Of a DNA stretch of 64,000 nucleotides, positions 51,885 to 59,799 are shown piece by piece. The stretch comes from Saprospiraceae bacterium. GTDB taxonomy: Bacteria > Bacteroidota > Bacteroidia > Chitinophagales > Saprospiraceae. Location: the NCBI GenBank assembly GCA_021739645.1, contig JAIPBL010000004.1, forward strand, positions 62,001 through 126,000, written 5' to 3'. The stretch's first letter is position 1; each line of letters opens with the position of its first letter. The notes under the pieces are model-generated. The model did no database searches. It was not told the DNA's origin and was given only the letters and a program-made list of their open reading frames with translations. Position numbers and translations under genes: made by a program.

Positions 51885-52178
51885 CTTTAAACGGCTTAAA
51901 ATTGAAGTGTCGGTTGATTGAAGGTTTCTAAAAATCATCATCAAAATGGCCAAGCCAACCGCTACTTCCGCTGCTGCGACTGCCATGATGAAAAAGACAA
52001 AAACTTGCCCCTGCGCTTGTCCCCAAACGGTGGAAAAAGCAACCATCAGCAAGTTCACCGCATTCAGCATCAGCTCGATGCACATGAATTTCCGAATGGC
52101 ATTCCGAAGGAACATCACCCCGAATGCACCGATGCAAAACAGGATGGCGGAAAGGATTAGGTAGTAATTTATTGGCAT
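51879..52178 (-). CDS. nuoK: NADH-quinone oxidoreductase subunit K
   Basis: 99 aa; [41 protein letters not shown]. Confidence 0.97.
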   Translation of the reverse strand: MPINYYLILSAILFCIGAFGVMFLRNAIRKFMCIELMLNAVNLLMVAFSTVWGQAQGQVFVFFIMAVAAAEVAVGLAILMMIFRNLQSTDTSILSRLKW

Positions 52179-52181
52179 GGC

Positions 52182-52252
52182 TTATTGAGGTATGAGGTAT
52201 TGAGGTATGAGGTATGTACAAGCATACCTCAGACCTCAATACCTCAGACCTG
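52182..52252 (-). repeat. nuoJ/nuoK junction mirrored heptad array
   Basis: GAGGTAT GAGGTAT TGAGGTAT GAGGTAT - GTACAAGC - reverse complement of CAGGTCT GAGGTAT TGAGGTCT GAGGTAT; contains the nuoJ TGA stop. Confidence 0.85.
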
Positions 52253-52747
52253 ATTTACTTTTTTACTTAAAAGCACCGCCCCTACCATCGCTGACAGGAA
52301 AAGCAGTGCAGATATTTCAAACGGCAACAGAAACTCATTGAAGAGGCTGTGGCCGAGGCTTTCGACCGTTCCAATTTCAGTAGCACGATTAACTGTGGCG
52401 CTCAAATCGGCCTGTTTACCTGCCACCGTAAGCACCAACAGGAGCAATCCGGCGGAAACAGCGGAAACGAATTTGAAAAAATTACGCTTTTTGGCGCCTG
52501 ATTCATCGTGCAAATTGACCATCATGATGATGTAGAGAAAAAGCACCATGATGGCACCTGCGTACACGATGATGTGCACTGCTGCAAGGAAATGGGCATT
52601 GAGCAAGAAGTAGTGCCCGGCGATGGCAAAAAAAGTTAGAATCAGGAAAAGGGCGCTATGGATAGGGTTTTTCACCGCCACCACCAACATGGCGCAAAGC
52701 ACCGCAACCGCTGATAGGAACCAAAAAAGTATTTCTGAAATTGGCAT
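52244..52747 (-). CDS. nuoJ: NADH-quinone oxidoreductase subunit J
   Basis: NPIHSALFLILTFFAIAGHYFLLNAHFLAAVHIIVYAGAIMVLFLYIIMMVNL. Confidence 0.97.
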   Translation of the reverse strand: MPISEILFWFLSAVAVLCAMLVVAVKNPIHSALFLILTFFAIAGHYFLLNAHFLAAVHIIVYAGAIMVLFLYIIMMVNLHDESGAKKRNFFKFVSAVSAGLLLLVLTVAGKQADLSATVNRATEIGTVESLGHSLFNEFLLPFEISALLFLSAMVGAVLLSKKVNQV

Positions 52748-52752
52748 TTCAT

Positions 52753-52836
52753 ATTGTTTGAGGATTTGAAGATTTGAGGATTCGATAAGCCCTTCGTCGA
52801 ATCCTCAAATCCTCAAATCTCCATATCCTCAATTGT
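52753..52836 (-). repeat. nuoI/nuoJ junction mirrored octad array
   Basis: Minus strand GAGATTTGAGGATTTGAGGATTCGA-CGAAGGGCTTA-TCGAATCCTCAAATCTTCAAATCCTCAAAC; contains the nuoI TGA stop. Confidence 0.85.
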
Positions 52837-53397
52837 CTGGTTATGCAGGTGAAACTTGTCCTTCTTAAATTCCAAAACAGCGGGCGTTTGACGGATAGAA
52901 ACATCCACCGGATTCTCCATCGTTTCCACCAACTTGTCTTTGCCGAAGACGAAACCATTGCGCCCGTAATTGCTTGGAATCAAGCGGTCAGTCAGAAAAA
53001 TCGCCTCCTTTGGGCAAGCCTCCTCGCAGAGTCCACAGAAGATGCAGCGCAGCATGTTGATTTCGTAAACGGCGGCGTACTTCTCCTCCCGGTACAGGTT
53101 TTCTTCACCTTTTTTACGTTCAGCGGCGGTCATCGTGATGGCCTCAGCTGGACATGCCACAGCGCAAAGTCCGCAAGCGGTGCATCGCTCGGCACCTGCT
53201 TCGTCCCTTTTGAGGACGTGATGGCCTCTGTACACAGGCGCTATCGGGCGCAATTGCTCCGGATACTGCACCGTGGCGCTTTTCTTGAAAATATGGCGGA
53301 AGGTGATGGACAAACCGCCAGCAATGGCAGGGAGATACATCCGCTCGGCGAGCGTCATCTCCTTTTTTTCCATCACTTTGCTTCTGTTCGTTAGCAT
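52813..53397 (-). CDS. nuoI: NADH-quinone oxidoreductase subunit I (2x 4Fe-4S)
   Basis: CTACGLCAVACPAEAI and CIFCGLCEEACPKEAI. Confidence 0.96.
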   Translation of the reverse strand: MLTNRSKVMEKKEMTLAERMYLPAIAGGLSITFRHIFKKSATVQYPEQLRPIAPVYRGHHVLKRDEAGAERCTACGLCAVACPAEAITMTAAERKKGEENLYREEKYAAVYEINMLRCIFCGLCEEACPKEAIFLTDRLIPSNYGRNGFVFGKDKLVETMENPVDVSIRQTPAVLEFKKDKFHLHNQTIEDMEI

Positions 53398-53412
53398 AAT
53401 ATCATCATTTGA

Positions 53413-53742
53413 CTATCCAATCCGCAACCCATTCGTCACCTGCCTTTCGGGCTGCAAAAGTGTCACTTCTTTTTCATCTCCAACTACTCCGAGCACCAAA
53501 CATTCGGACATAAAATTGGCGATTTGCTTCGGGGGAAAATTGGTGACGGCAATCACCTGTTTTCCCACCAGGTTTTCTTTTTGGTACAACTTGGTGATTT
53601 GGGCAGAACTGCGTTTTACCCCAAATTCACCAAAGTCAATGGTCAATTGGTAGGCGGGCTGTTTTGCCTTCGGAAAATCCTCAGCAGCGATGATGGTGCC
53701 TACCCGCATTTCTACTTTTTCAAAATCAGTCCAGGTTATCAT
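53413..53742 (-). CDS. tRNA-binding domain protein (CsaA-like)
   Basis: ITWTDFEKVEMRVGTIIAAEDFPKAKQPAYQLTIDFGEFGVKRSSAQIT...GKQVIAVTNFPPKQIANFMSECLVLG. Confidence 0.88.
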   Translation of the reverse strand: MITWTDFEKVEMRVGTIIAAEDFPKAKQPAYQLTIDFGEFGVKRSSAQITKLYQKENLVGKQVIAVTNFPPKQIANFMSECLVLGVVGDEKEVTLLQPERQVTNGLRIG

Positions 53743-53744
53743 CT

Positions 53745-54182
53745 TTAGTTTTTCTTGTTGGCTACACCAATTAAAAATTCACTGCTTGCACCTCCGTTCA
53801 GGTATTTATGAAACAGAATCTTCCGGTTCTTTGGCAAATTCAGCTCCCTATTACTGAAAATCTCACAGGCCGTTTTTTCAATTTGCAAGGGCGCTTCCAC
53901 GCCAAAAATTTCTATGGCCAATGAAGTAGCTGTTTTTTCCCGAAAGAAAACTTCATGCTCGAGACTGTCTCCGACCATTTCATTTACCAAATTCGTCAAT
54001 TCAGCCAGCTGTGCCAAATCCTCTGCTTGGTAGTCCTTGAAGGAGGTTTTACTCAACTCTTCTAGTTCTTTATCAGACAACAAGCGACCGCATTTGAAGC
54101 TTGACTGATTGGCTTTATTGACACAACCTGCCATTGAAATAGCCGTCAGTGCAAGAAAGATGAAGCTTGTTCTGATTTTCAT
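53745..54182 (-). CDS. hypothetical lipoprotein
   Basis: Lipobox FLALTAISMAGC; directly abuts nuoH (TAA-ATG). Confidence 0.55.
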   Translation of the reverse strand: MKIRTSFIFLALTAISMAGCVNKANQSSFKCGRLLSDKELEELSKTSFKDYQAEDLAQLAELTNLVNEMVGDSLEHEVFFREKTATSLAIEIFGVEAPLQIEKTACEIFSNRELNLPKNRKILFHKYLNGGASSEFLIGVANKKN

Positions 54183-55211
54183 TTAGCTTAATTTCCCGGT
54201 GAAATACATCACCATCCCGGTTATGAAAATATTCAGCAACGACAGCGGCAGCAGCACCTTCCAACCGAGGTTCATCAATTGGTCGTAGCGGAAGCGGGGC
54301 AGCGTCCAACGCACCCACATGAACAAGAAGATAAAGCAGAAAACCTTGAGGAAAAACACGCCCGTCTGCACAATAGCGAGGGCATTTTCACCCAAACCAA
54401 GTTCATGCTGAAACGGAAAATTGTACCCGCCCCAGAAGAAGCTCACCAGAATGGCCGACGAGATGAACATGTTGATGTACTCCGCAAACAGGAACAGGCC
54501 GAGTTTCATCGACGAATACTCCGTGTGATAGCCGCCGACGAGTTCCGTCTCGCATTCCGGCAGGTCGAAGGGCGCTCGGTTTGTTTCCGCAAAAGCACAA
54601 ATCAGGAAAATCAGGAAGGCTAGCGGTTGGTACATCACATTGGCGAAGCCAGCGTCTTGCTGCGCAACGATTTCCCGAAGGCTCAAACTCCCGGTCATCA
54701 TCACCAAAGCAATAATGGAAAAGCCCATCGCAATCTCGTAGCTAATCATCTGCGAACTGGCCCGCAACGCACCCAGCAAGGAGAACTTGTTGTTGCTCGC
54801 CCAACCGCCAATCATTATCCCATAAACCCCGATGGACATCACCCCGAACAGGTACAACACCCCGATATTGATGTCAGTGATTTGCAGCGCAAACGACTCG
54901 CCACCGATTTTCACATCACCGCCAAATGGAATGACCGCCCCAGTAATCAGTGCCGTCAGCATCGCAATACCTGGCCCGATGATGAACAGGAAGCGATTGC
55001 TCCCTTCGGGGATGAGTTCTTCTTTCGTGAACATTTTGATGCCGTCCGCCAAGGGTTGTAGCAGCCCCAGTGGTCCCGCCCTGTTCGGCCCTATCCGATC
55101 CTGCATCACGGCCGACACCTTGCGCTCTGCCCAGGTGCTGTACATCGCTATCAGCATAGTGATGCCGAAAACAGCGAGTACAAGGATAATTTTGAAAATA
55201 AGAATGGTCAT
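54183..55211 (-). CDS. nuoH: NADH-quinone oxidoreductase subunit H
   Basis: YSTWAERKVSAVMQDRIGPNRAGPLGLLQPLADGIKMFTKEELIP. Confidence 0.97.
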   Translation of the reverse strand: MTILIFKIILVLAVFGITMLIAMYSTWAERKVSAVMQDRIGPNRAGPLGLLQPLADGIKMFTKEELIPEGSNRFLFIIGPGIAMLTALITGAVIPFGGDVKIGGESFALQITDINIGVLYLFGVMSIGVYGIMIGGWASNNKFSLLGALRASSQMISYEIAMGFSIIALVMMTGSLSLREIVAQQDAGFANVMYQPLAFLIFLICAFAETNRAPFDLPECETELVGGYHTEYSSMKLGLFLFAEYINMFISSAILVSFFWGGYNFPFQHELGLGENALAIVQTGVFFLKVFCFIFLFMWVRWTLPRFRYDQLMNLGWKVLLPLSLLNIFITGMVMYFTGKLS

Positions 55212-55228
55212 TTTCTAATTGAATCAAA

Positions 55229-56266
55229 TCATACATTATTAGGATTCAGCGCCCCCACTCCCAAGTCCACTTTATCGCCGTGTGGCAGAGAAGCACCTTC
55301 CAATTGTTTTCCTTCAAAACGCTCGCCCTCCTTGCTCTCGTAGTGGTTGGCGGAGATGACCGATTGGCGGTCAACATGCGTCACGCCGTCAATCACCCAG
55401 TCGTTGGTGTGTTTTTTCTCAAAACGGCATTCGTTGCAAATCCAGCCAGCCTCGCCGTTTTCCAGTTTGGCCACTTCATCGAATTCGTCCTTTCGAGCCG
55501 TTACCCGCAAGATTTCCTCGCCTTGGTACCAGAGGCGAACTTTGCCACAGCACTTTTCGCAGTTGCGGTGCGCCTCCACGGGCTTGGTGTACCAAACCCG
55601 GCTTTTGAAGCGGAACGTCCGGTCTGTCAATGCACCCACGGGGCAGACATCAATCACGTTGCCGGAAAAATCGTTGTCAATCGCCTTTTCGATGTACGTG
55701 GAAATCTCCGCATGGTCGCCCCGACCGATGACGCCGTGTACCCGCCCATCGGTGATTTGCTCGCAAACCTTTACACAACGGTAGCAGAGGATGCAGCGGT
55801 TCATGTGCAACTTGATGTTGTCGCCAATGTCCTCCGGCTCGAAAGTTCGGCGGCGGAATTCGCTGCGGGTGTCCAATTTGCCGTGTTCGTAGCCGAGGTC
55901 CTGCAGCTTGCACTCACCCGCTTGGTCGCAGACGGGGCAGTCGAGCGGATGATTGATGAGCAGGAACTCGGTCACGCCAGCCCTGGCCTCAATCACTTCC
56001 GGCGAGGTTTCGTTGCGCACGACCATGCCGTCCATCACCGCCGTGCGGCAGCTTGGCACCAGTTTGGGCATGGGCCGTGGGTCTTTGGCCGAGCCTTGCT
56101 CCACCTTCACGAGGCAGGTACGGCAATAGCCGCCGCTGCCCTTCAGTGAGGAATAGTAGCACATGGCTGGCGGTACGAGGTCGCCGCCAATCATGCGGGC
56201 CGCATTGAGAATCGTCGTGCCTTCTGGCACTTCGATTTGGAAATCGTCTATGGTTACTTTTGCCAT
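55229..56266 (-). CDS. nuoG: NADH-quinone oxidoreductase subunit G, short form (no molybdopterin-type C-terminal domain)
   Basis: MCYYSSLKGSGGYCRTCLVKVE, DCPVCDQAGECKLQDLGYEHG, CILCYRCVKVCEQI; only 345 aa. Confidence 0.9.
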   Translation of the reverse strand: MAKVTIDDFQIEVPEGTTILNAARMIGGDLVPPAMCYYSSLKGSGGYCRTCLVKVEQGSAKDPRPMPKLVPSCRTAVMDGMVVRNETSPEVIEARAGVTEFLLINHPLDCPVCDQAGECKLQDLGYEHGKLDTRSEFRRRTFEPEDIGDNIKLHMNRCILCYRCVKVCEQITDGRVHGVIGRGDHAEISTYIEKAIDNDFSGNVIDVCPVGALTDRTFRFKSRVWYTKPVEAHRNCEKCCGKVRLWYQGEEILRVTARKDEFDEVAKLENGEAGWICNECRFEKKHTNDWVIDGVTHVDRQSVISANHYESKEGERFEGKQLEGASLPHGDKVDLGVGALNPNNV

Positions 56267-56278
56267 TTTTCCAAAAAA

Positions 56279-57058
56279 TCAATAAGCAGATACCGAAAAC
56301 CAGATGTTTGGAAAGCCATTGTCATCAATGGCTTTTACCCATCCTTTTTCTTTCTTTATTTCAAAGTAACTGCAATCATTTTCACCCTCATCTTTAATTT
56401 CTCGCCATTCGGAGAATGTCACTTTCACCAAAGCCCATTTTCCGTTCTGCTTCAAAATTTCTAAGTGGGCGAGCTTTTTGAAATCCCAATCATTACCAGG
56501 AATACAAATTATTTTATTACCTGTTTTTGAAGGGATTGTTCTTAAATTCAAACAAGATTTTTCTATGTTGACTCCAATATTTGCTGACTCCCGAAACTTG
56601 CTGATTTCCACTGGAATTTCATGATTGAACAAGATGGACTCATAAGTCAAAAATTTTACCCCTTCATCCTCAGCTTCATTTTTACTTATCCAAAGTCCAT
56701 TCTTTTCACTGTTTCCAAAAACCTTGAAATACTTATCATTGCTCCTGTCAAAGACTTTTATCAAACTTAAATCATAACCGCCCACCCATTCAAAATCATA
56801 GTTTTCTTTGAACTTTGTTAATTCGACATTATTCAAGTCCAATACCTCAAAATTGGACCAGGACCTAAAGTTTCTTCTAAGTTTTCCAAACTTTTTCCCC
56901 TTGTCGTTATAAAGCCCAATCTCTGAATCCCAAGGCAACCACAAGACTCCAACTCCCCAATTTGCTGTACCTCTTGGATACATGAAATTGCAAGGGTTTT
57001 CAACTGTAGAAAGCCCTAAGAATGTATTAATAGCCAAGAAAAGTGATAACAGACTCAT
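56279..57058 (-). CDS. secreted hypothetical protein inserted between nuoF and nuoG
   Basis: Signal-like N-terminus; 259 aa, no recognised family; atypical AT-rich composition relative to the flanking nuo genes. Confidence 0.55.
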   Translation of the reverse strand: MSLLSLFLAINTFLGLSTVENPCNFMYPRGTANWGVGVLWLPWDSEIGLYNDKGKKFGKLRRNFRSWSNFEVLDLNNVELTKFKENYDFEWVGGYDLSLIKVFDRSNDKYFKVFGNSEKNGLWISKNEAEDEGVKFLTYESILFNHEIPVEISKFRESANIGVNIEKSCLNLRTIPSKTGNKIICIPGNDWDFKKLAHLEILKQNGKWALVKVTFSEWREIKDEGENDCSYFEIKKEKGWVKAIDDNGFPNIWFSVSAY

Positions 57059-57105
57059 TAATTGTCATTATTGATTTGCAAAATCAAATACCTTTTGTTC
57101 CCATT

Positions 57106-58446
57106 TTATGCTGTCTCCAACCCATTCACCCGATAATAATGCCGCACCTCCCTAATCCCCTCCGGCCTCGTCACATACTCCTCGAACTCATGCCGGAAAT
57201 GCCGAATCGCTGCCGCAACGGGCCAAGCCGCTGCCTCGCCGAGCGGGCAAATCGTCTTGCCCTCGATTTTGCTTTGCACGTCCCAGAGCAGGTCAATGTC
57301 CGCCAAAGTGCCTTTGCCGTCGAGGATTTTTTGGAGGATGCGCTCCATCCAACCCGTGCCTTCCCGACAGGGGCTGCATTGGCCGCAGCTCTCGTGGTGG
57401 TAGAAACGGGCGAAGGTGAAGAGGTTTTTTACGATGCTCGTGTCCTCGTCCATGACGATGAAGCCACCGCTGCCGAGCATGGTGCCCGTTGCGAAGCCGC
57501 CATCGGCGAGGCTCTCGTAGCTCATGAGGCGAGGCTCACCGGCGGCGGTTTTCAGGATGAGGTGTTTGGGCAGGATGGGCACGGATGAACCACCCGCCAC
57601 CACGGCCTTCAAGTCCTTGCCGTTGCGGATGCCGCCGCAGTACTCGTCGGAGTAGATGAACTCCTCCACCGGTACGCCGAGTTCGATTTCATAAACGCCT
57701 GGCTTGTTGATATGGCCGCTGGCCGAGATGAGCTTCGTGCCCGTGCTCTTGCCGATGCCAATGCCAGCATAGGCATCGCCGCCCATTTCGACAATGGGCA
57801 CGACAGCAGCAATGGTTTCCACATTATTTACCACGGTGGGACAATCCCAAAGGCCCTTCACTGCGGGGAACGGCGGCTTGAGGCGGGGATTGCCACGCTT
57901 GCCTTCGAGGCTTTCGAGCAGGGCGGTCTCCTCGCCGCAGATGTAGGCCCCCGCTCCGATTTGCACGTAACAGTCATGGTCGAAGCCGCTGCCGAGGATG
58001 TTCTTGCCGAGCAATCCGGCGGCGTAAGCCTCGTCAATCGCCGCTTCGAGGATGCGCAGGATGTAGAAATACTCGCCCCGGATGTAGATGTACGAGGTGT
58101 TCGCCCCCAGCGCAAAGCTGCTGACAATCATGCCCTCAATCAACAGGTGCGGGATGTGCTCCATGAGGTAGCGGTCCTTGAAAGTGCCCGGCTCGCTCTC
58201 GTCGGCGTTGCAGACGAGGTAGCGGGGTACGCCTTCCGGTTTCGCCAGGAAGCTCCACTTCATGCCCGTAGGGAAACCCGCACCGCCCCGGCCTCGCAGG
58301 CCAGACTTCTTCACCTCTTCCACGATGGCATCGGGGGCCATGCCGAGCGCCTTCTTCAAGGACTCGTAGCCGCCGTGCTTCCGGTACACCTCCAAGGTGT
58401 TGATGCCGGGGATGTGATCGTTTTTAAGTAGTATTTTTTGAGACAT
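57106..58446 (-). CDS. nuoF: NADH-quinone oxidoreductase subunit F
   Basis: GLRGRGGAGFPTGMKWSF, YLVCNADESEPGTFKDR, ESCGQCSPCREGTGWM. Preferred ATG 58446 overlaps the upstream stop codon as TGATG. Confidence 0.97.
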   Translation of the reverse strand: MSQKILLKNDHIPGINTLEVYRKHGGYESLKKALGMAPDAIVEEVKKSGLRGRGGAGFPTGMKWSFLAKPEGVPRYLVCNADESEPGTFKDRYLMEHIPHLLIEGMIVSSFALGANTSYIYIRGEYFYILRILEAAIDEAYAAGLLGKNILGSGFDHDCYVQIGAGAYICGEETALLESLEGKRGNPRLKPPFPAVKGLWDCPTVVNNVETIAAVVPIVEMGGDAYAGIGIGKSTGTKLISASGHINKPGVYEIELGVPVEEFIYSDEYCGGIRNGKDLKAVVAGGSSVPILPKHLILKTAAGEPRLMSYESLADGGFATGTMLGSGGFIVMDEDTSIVKNLFTFARFYHHESCGQCSPCREGTGWMERILQKILDGKGTLADIDLLWDVQSKIEGKTICPLGEAAAWPVAAAIRHFRHEFEEYVTRPEGIREVRHYYRVNGLETA

Positions 58447-58919
58447 CAAGCAGTCGCTTTTTGGTTCAAGTACCTCAGTTCATTGCACCAGAAGTTCCAT
58501 TTCTGAAAAATGGGCAACGGGTTTTCCATCGTGAGCCGGGAAGCTAATTGGCTGTTTTTTATCCTGAAAAAGAAAAAATCCGGCACAGGGTTCGGCTTGC
58601 AGCCTTTCATTATTTTTTCAAAAACGGCGTTTGGCACTTGTTCGTTGGCAGCATTTGCCAATAGACCAAGCACAGCCAGTTCTCCTTCCATTTTGGTTGC
58701 TTTCAGCAATTCGGGAACGTTGATTTCCGACTTGTTTTTTATCAACCAATCCAACACCACCCAAGTCAAACGACCGGAGTGACGGCAATACTTGGTGCTT
58801 TCAGCAATGAGTTGTTCCGCTGAAATAGCTTCACCCACTGTCGGCTCAGATTGAGCGACCAGCACCGCAGCGCCGAATTGCTGCCAGTTTTGAAATAATT
58901 GATTCAGTTTGTCTTCCAT
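58446..58919 (-). CDS. hypothetical protein co-cistronic with a nucleotidyltransferase
   Basis: MEDKLNQLFQNWQQFGAAVLVAQ...STKYCRHSGRLTWVVLDWLIKN...FQKWNFWCNELRYL; overlaps the upstream gene by 16 nt and nuoF by TGATG. Confidence 0.6.
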   Translation of the reverse strand: MEDKLNQLFQNWQQFGAAVLVAQSEPTVGEAISAEQLIAESTKYCRHSGRLTWVVLDWLIKNKSEINVPELLKATKMEGELAVLGLLANAANEQVPNAVFEKIMKGCKPNPVPDFFFFRIKNSQLASRLTMENPLPIFQKWNFWCNELRYLNQKATA

Positions 58920-59428
58920 CCCTGTTCTTCTAAAAAGTATTGAATTTTCTGCGCCCAATCGGGTCGAAACTGTGCTATCCGCTCCATGTTGCCCAACAGC
59001 CGCCTTCGCTGCAAATCGTTGACTTGTGGCAACAAAACCTCGATGTCTTCCAAGTCCTGTTCCCGCAAGGCGATGATTTTCATAGCCAACTGCTCTGCCA
59101 AGCCAAGGGCGTAGATTTTCAAATTGTCCAACTCGATGTCCAACAAGCTGAGATAGTTTTGAAAATCTGGCGGCAAAATATGGCTGAAACCCTTCACTCC
59201 ATCATTCAACCAATCTTCGTCCAAGTTCAGTTTCGCCGCCACCTTTTTGGCTGCGGTTTTCACCATTGCTGAACTTTCTGGGTCAATGATTACGTCCACA
59301 TCCATCGTGGCCCGGAAAGCCCCGAAATGAACAATCATCGCCGCCCCGCCAACCATGACGATGTTGCAGGGCTTGGAAACTTCTTTGTCCAATTCTTGCA
59401 AGGCGTGGATGAGGGTGGATTTGTCCAT
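58904..59428 (-). CDS. nucleotidyltransferase-fold protein (DUF6036-like)
   Basis: CNIVMVGGAAMIVHFGAFRATMDVDVIIDPES (GGxA..hxG..R.T.DvD), AEQLAMKIIALREQDLEDIEVLLPQ. Confidence 0.7.
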   Translation of the reverse strand: MDKSTLIHALQELDKEVSKPCNIVMVGGAAMIVHFGAFRATMDVDVIIDPESSAMVKTAAKKVAAKLNLDEDWLNDGVKGFSHILPPDFQNYLSLLDIELDNLKIYALGLAEQLAMKIIALREQDLEDIEVLLPQVNDLQRRRLLGNMERIAQFRPDWAQKIQYFLEEQGWKTN

Positions 59429-59439
59429 TATGAATTGGT

Positions 59440-59742
59440 TTACAAAAACTCCACTTCTTTTAAAATTTTCGGACCAATGTATTGGCTCAAACCGTTCTCC
59501 GTCACTACTTCCACCTTTCGTCCCTCAAAGAGTTCATCCATCAGGAAACACAACCCCATGAAATTGTCGAAGGTCTCCATCTCCGGCTCAAACTCCACGT
59601 AGAGGTCAATGTCGCTCTCCGCCCGCTCTTCCCGACGCACGAAGGAGCCGAACAGCCCGATTTGCTTCACGCCAAAGCCCCGAATCTCGCTGCGGTGCTG
59701 GGCGAGGGTTTGGAGGATGGTGGATTTTGTGATGAGTTGCAT
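59440..59742 (-). CDS. MNT-type minimal nucleotidyltransferase
   Basis: VKQIGLFGSFVRREERAESDIDLYVEFEPE (GSxxR..x..SDIDL). Confidence 0.85.
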   Translation of the reverse strand: MQLITKSTILQTLAQHRSEIRGFGVKQIGLFGSFVRREERAESDIDLYVEFEPEMETFDNFMGLCFLMDELFEGRKVEVVTENGLSQYIGPKILKEVEFL

Positions 59743-59799
59743 TTTAAGTTTCTTCTTTTGCGACACTCTCAAATCGCAGACTTGGAAGAACTGGGTAAA

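Noticed and set aside
51803-52836. Interpretation of the nuo arrays as CRISPR
   Set aside because: Units are 7-8 nt with no spacers, and the words differ between loci; no cas genes in the window.
51803-52836. Interpretation of the nuo arrays as a MITE/REP family
   Set aside because: Arms at the different junctions share architecture but not sequence, and no target duplications are visible.
55280-56149. 289-aa ORF antisense to nuoG
   Set aside because: Opposite well-conserved iron-sulfur motifs of nuoG; no own family signature.
57712-58431. 239-aa ORF antisense to nuoF
   Set aside because: Shadow ORF of a GC-rich conserved gene.
58904-59742. Classical MNT-HEPN toxin-antitoxin pair
   Set aside because: An MNT-like gene is present, but neither downstream protein shows a HEPN R-x4-6-H motif that I can identify, so the classical name is not justified.
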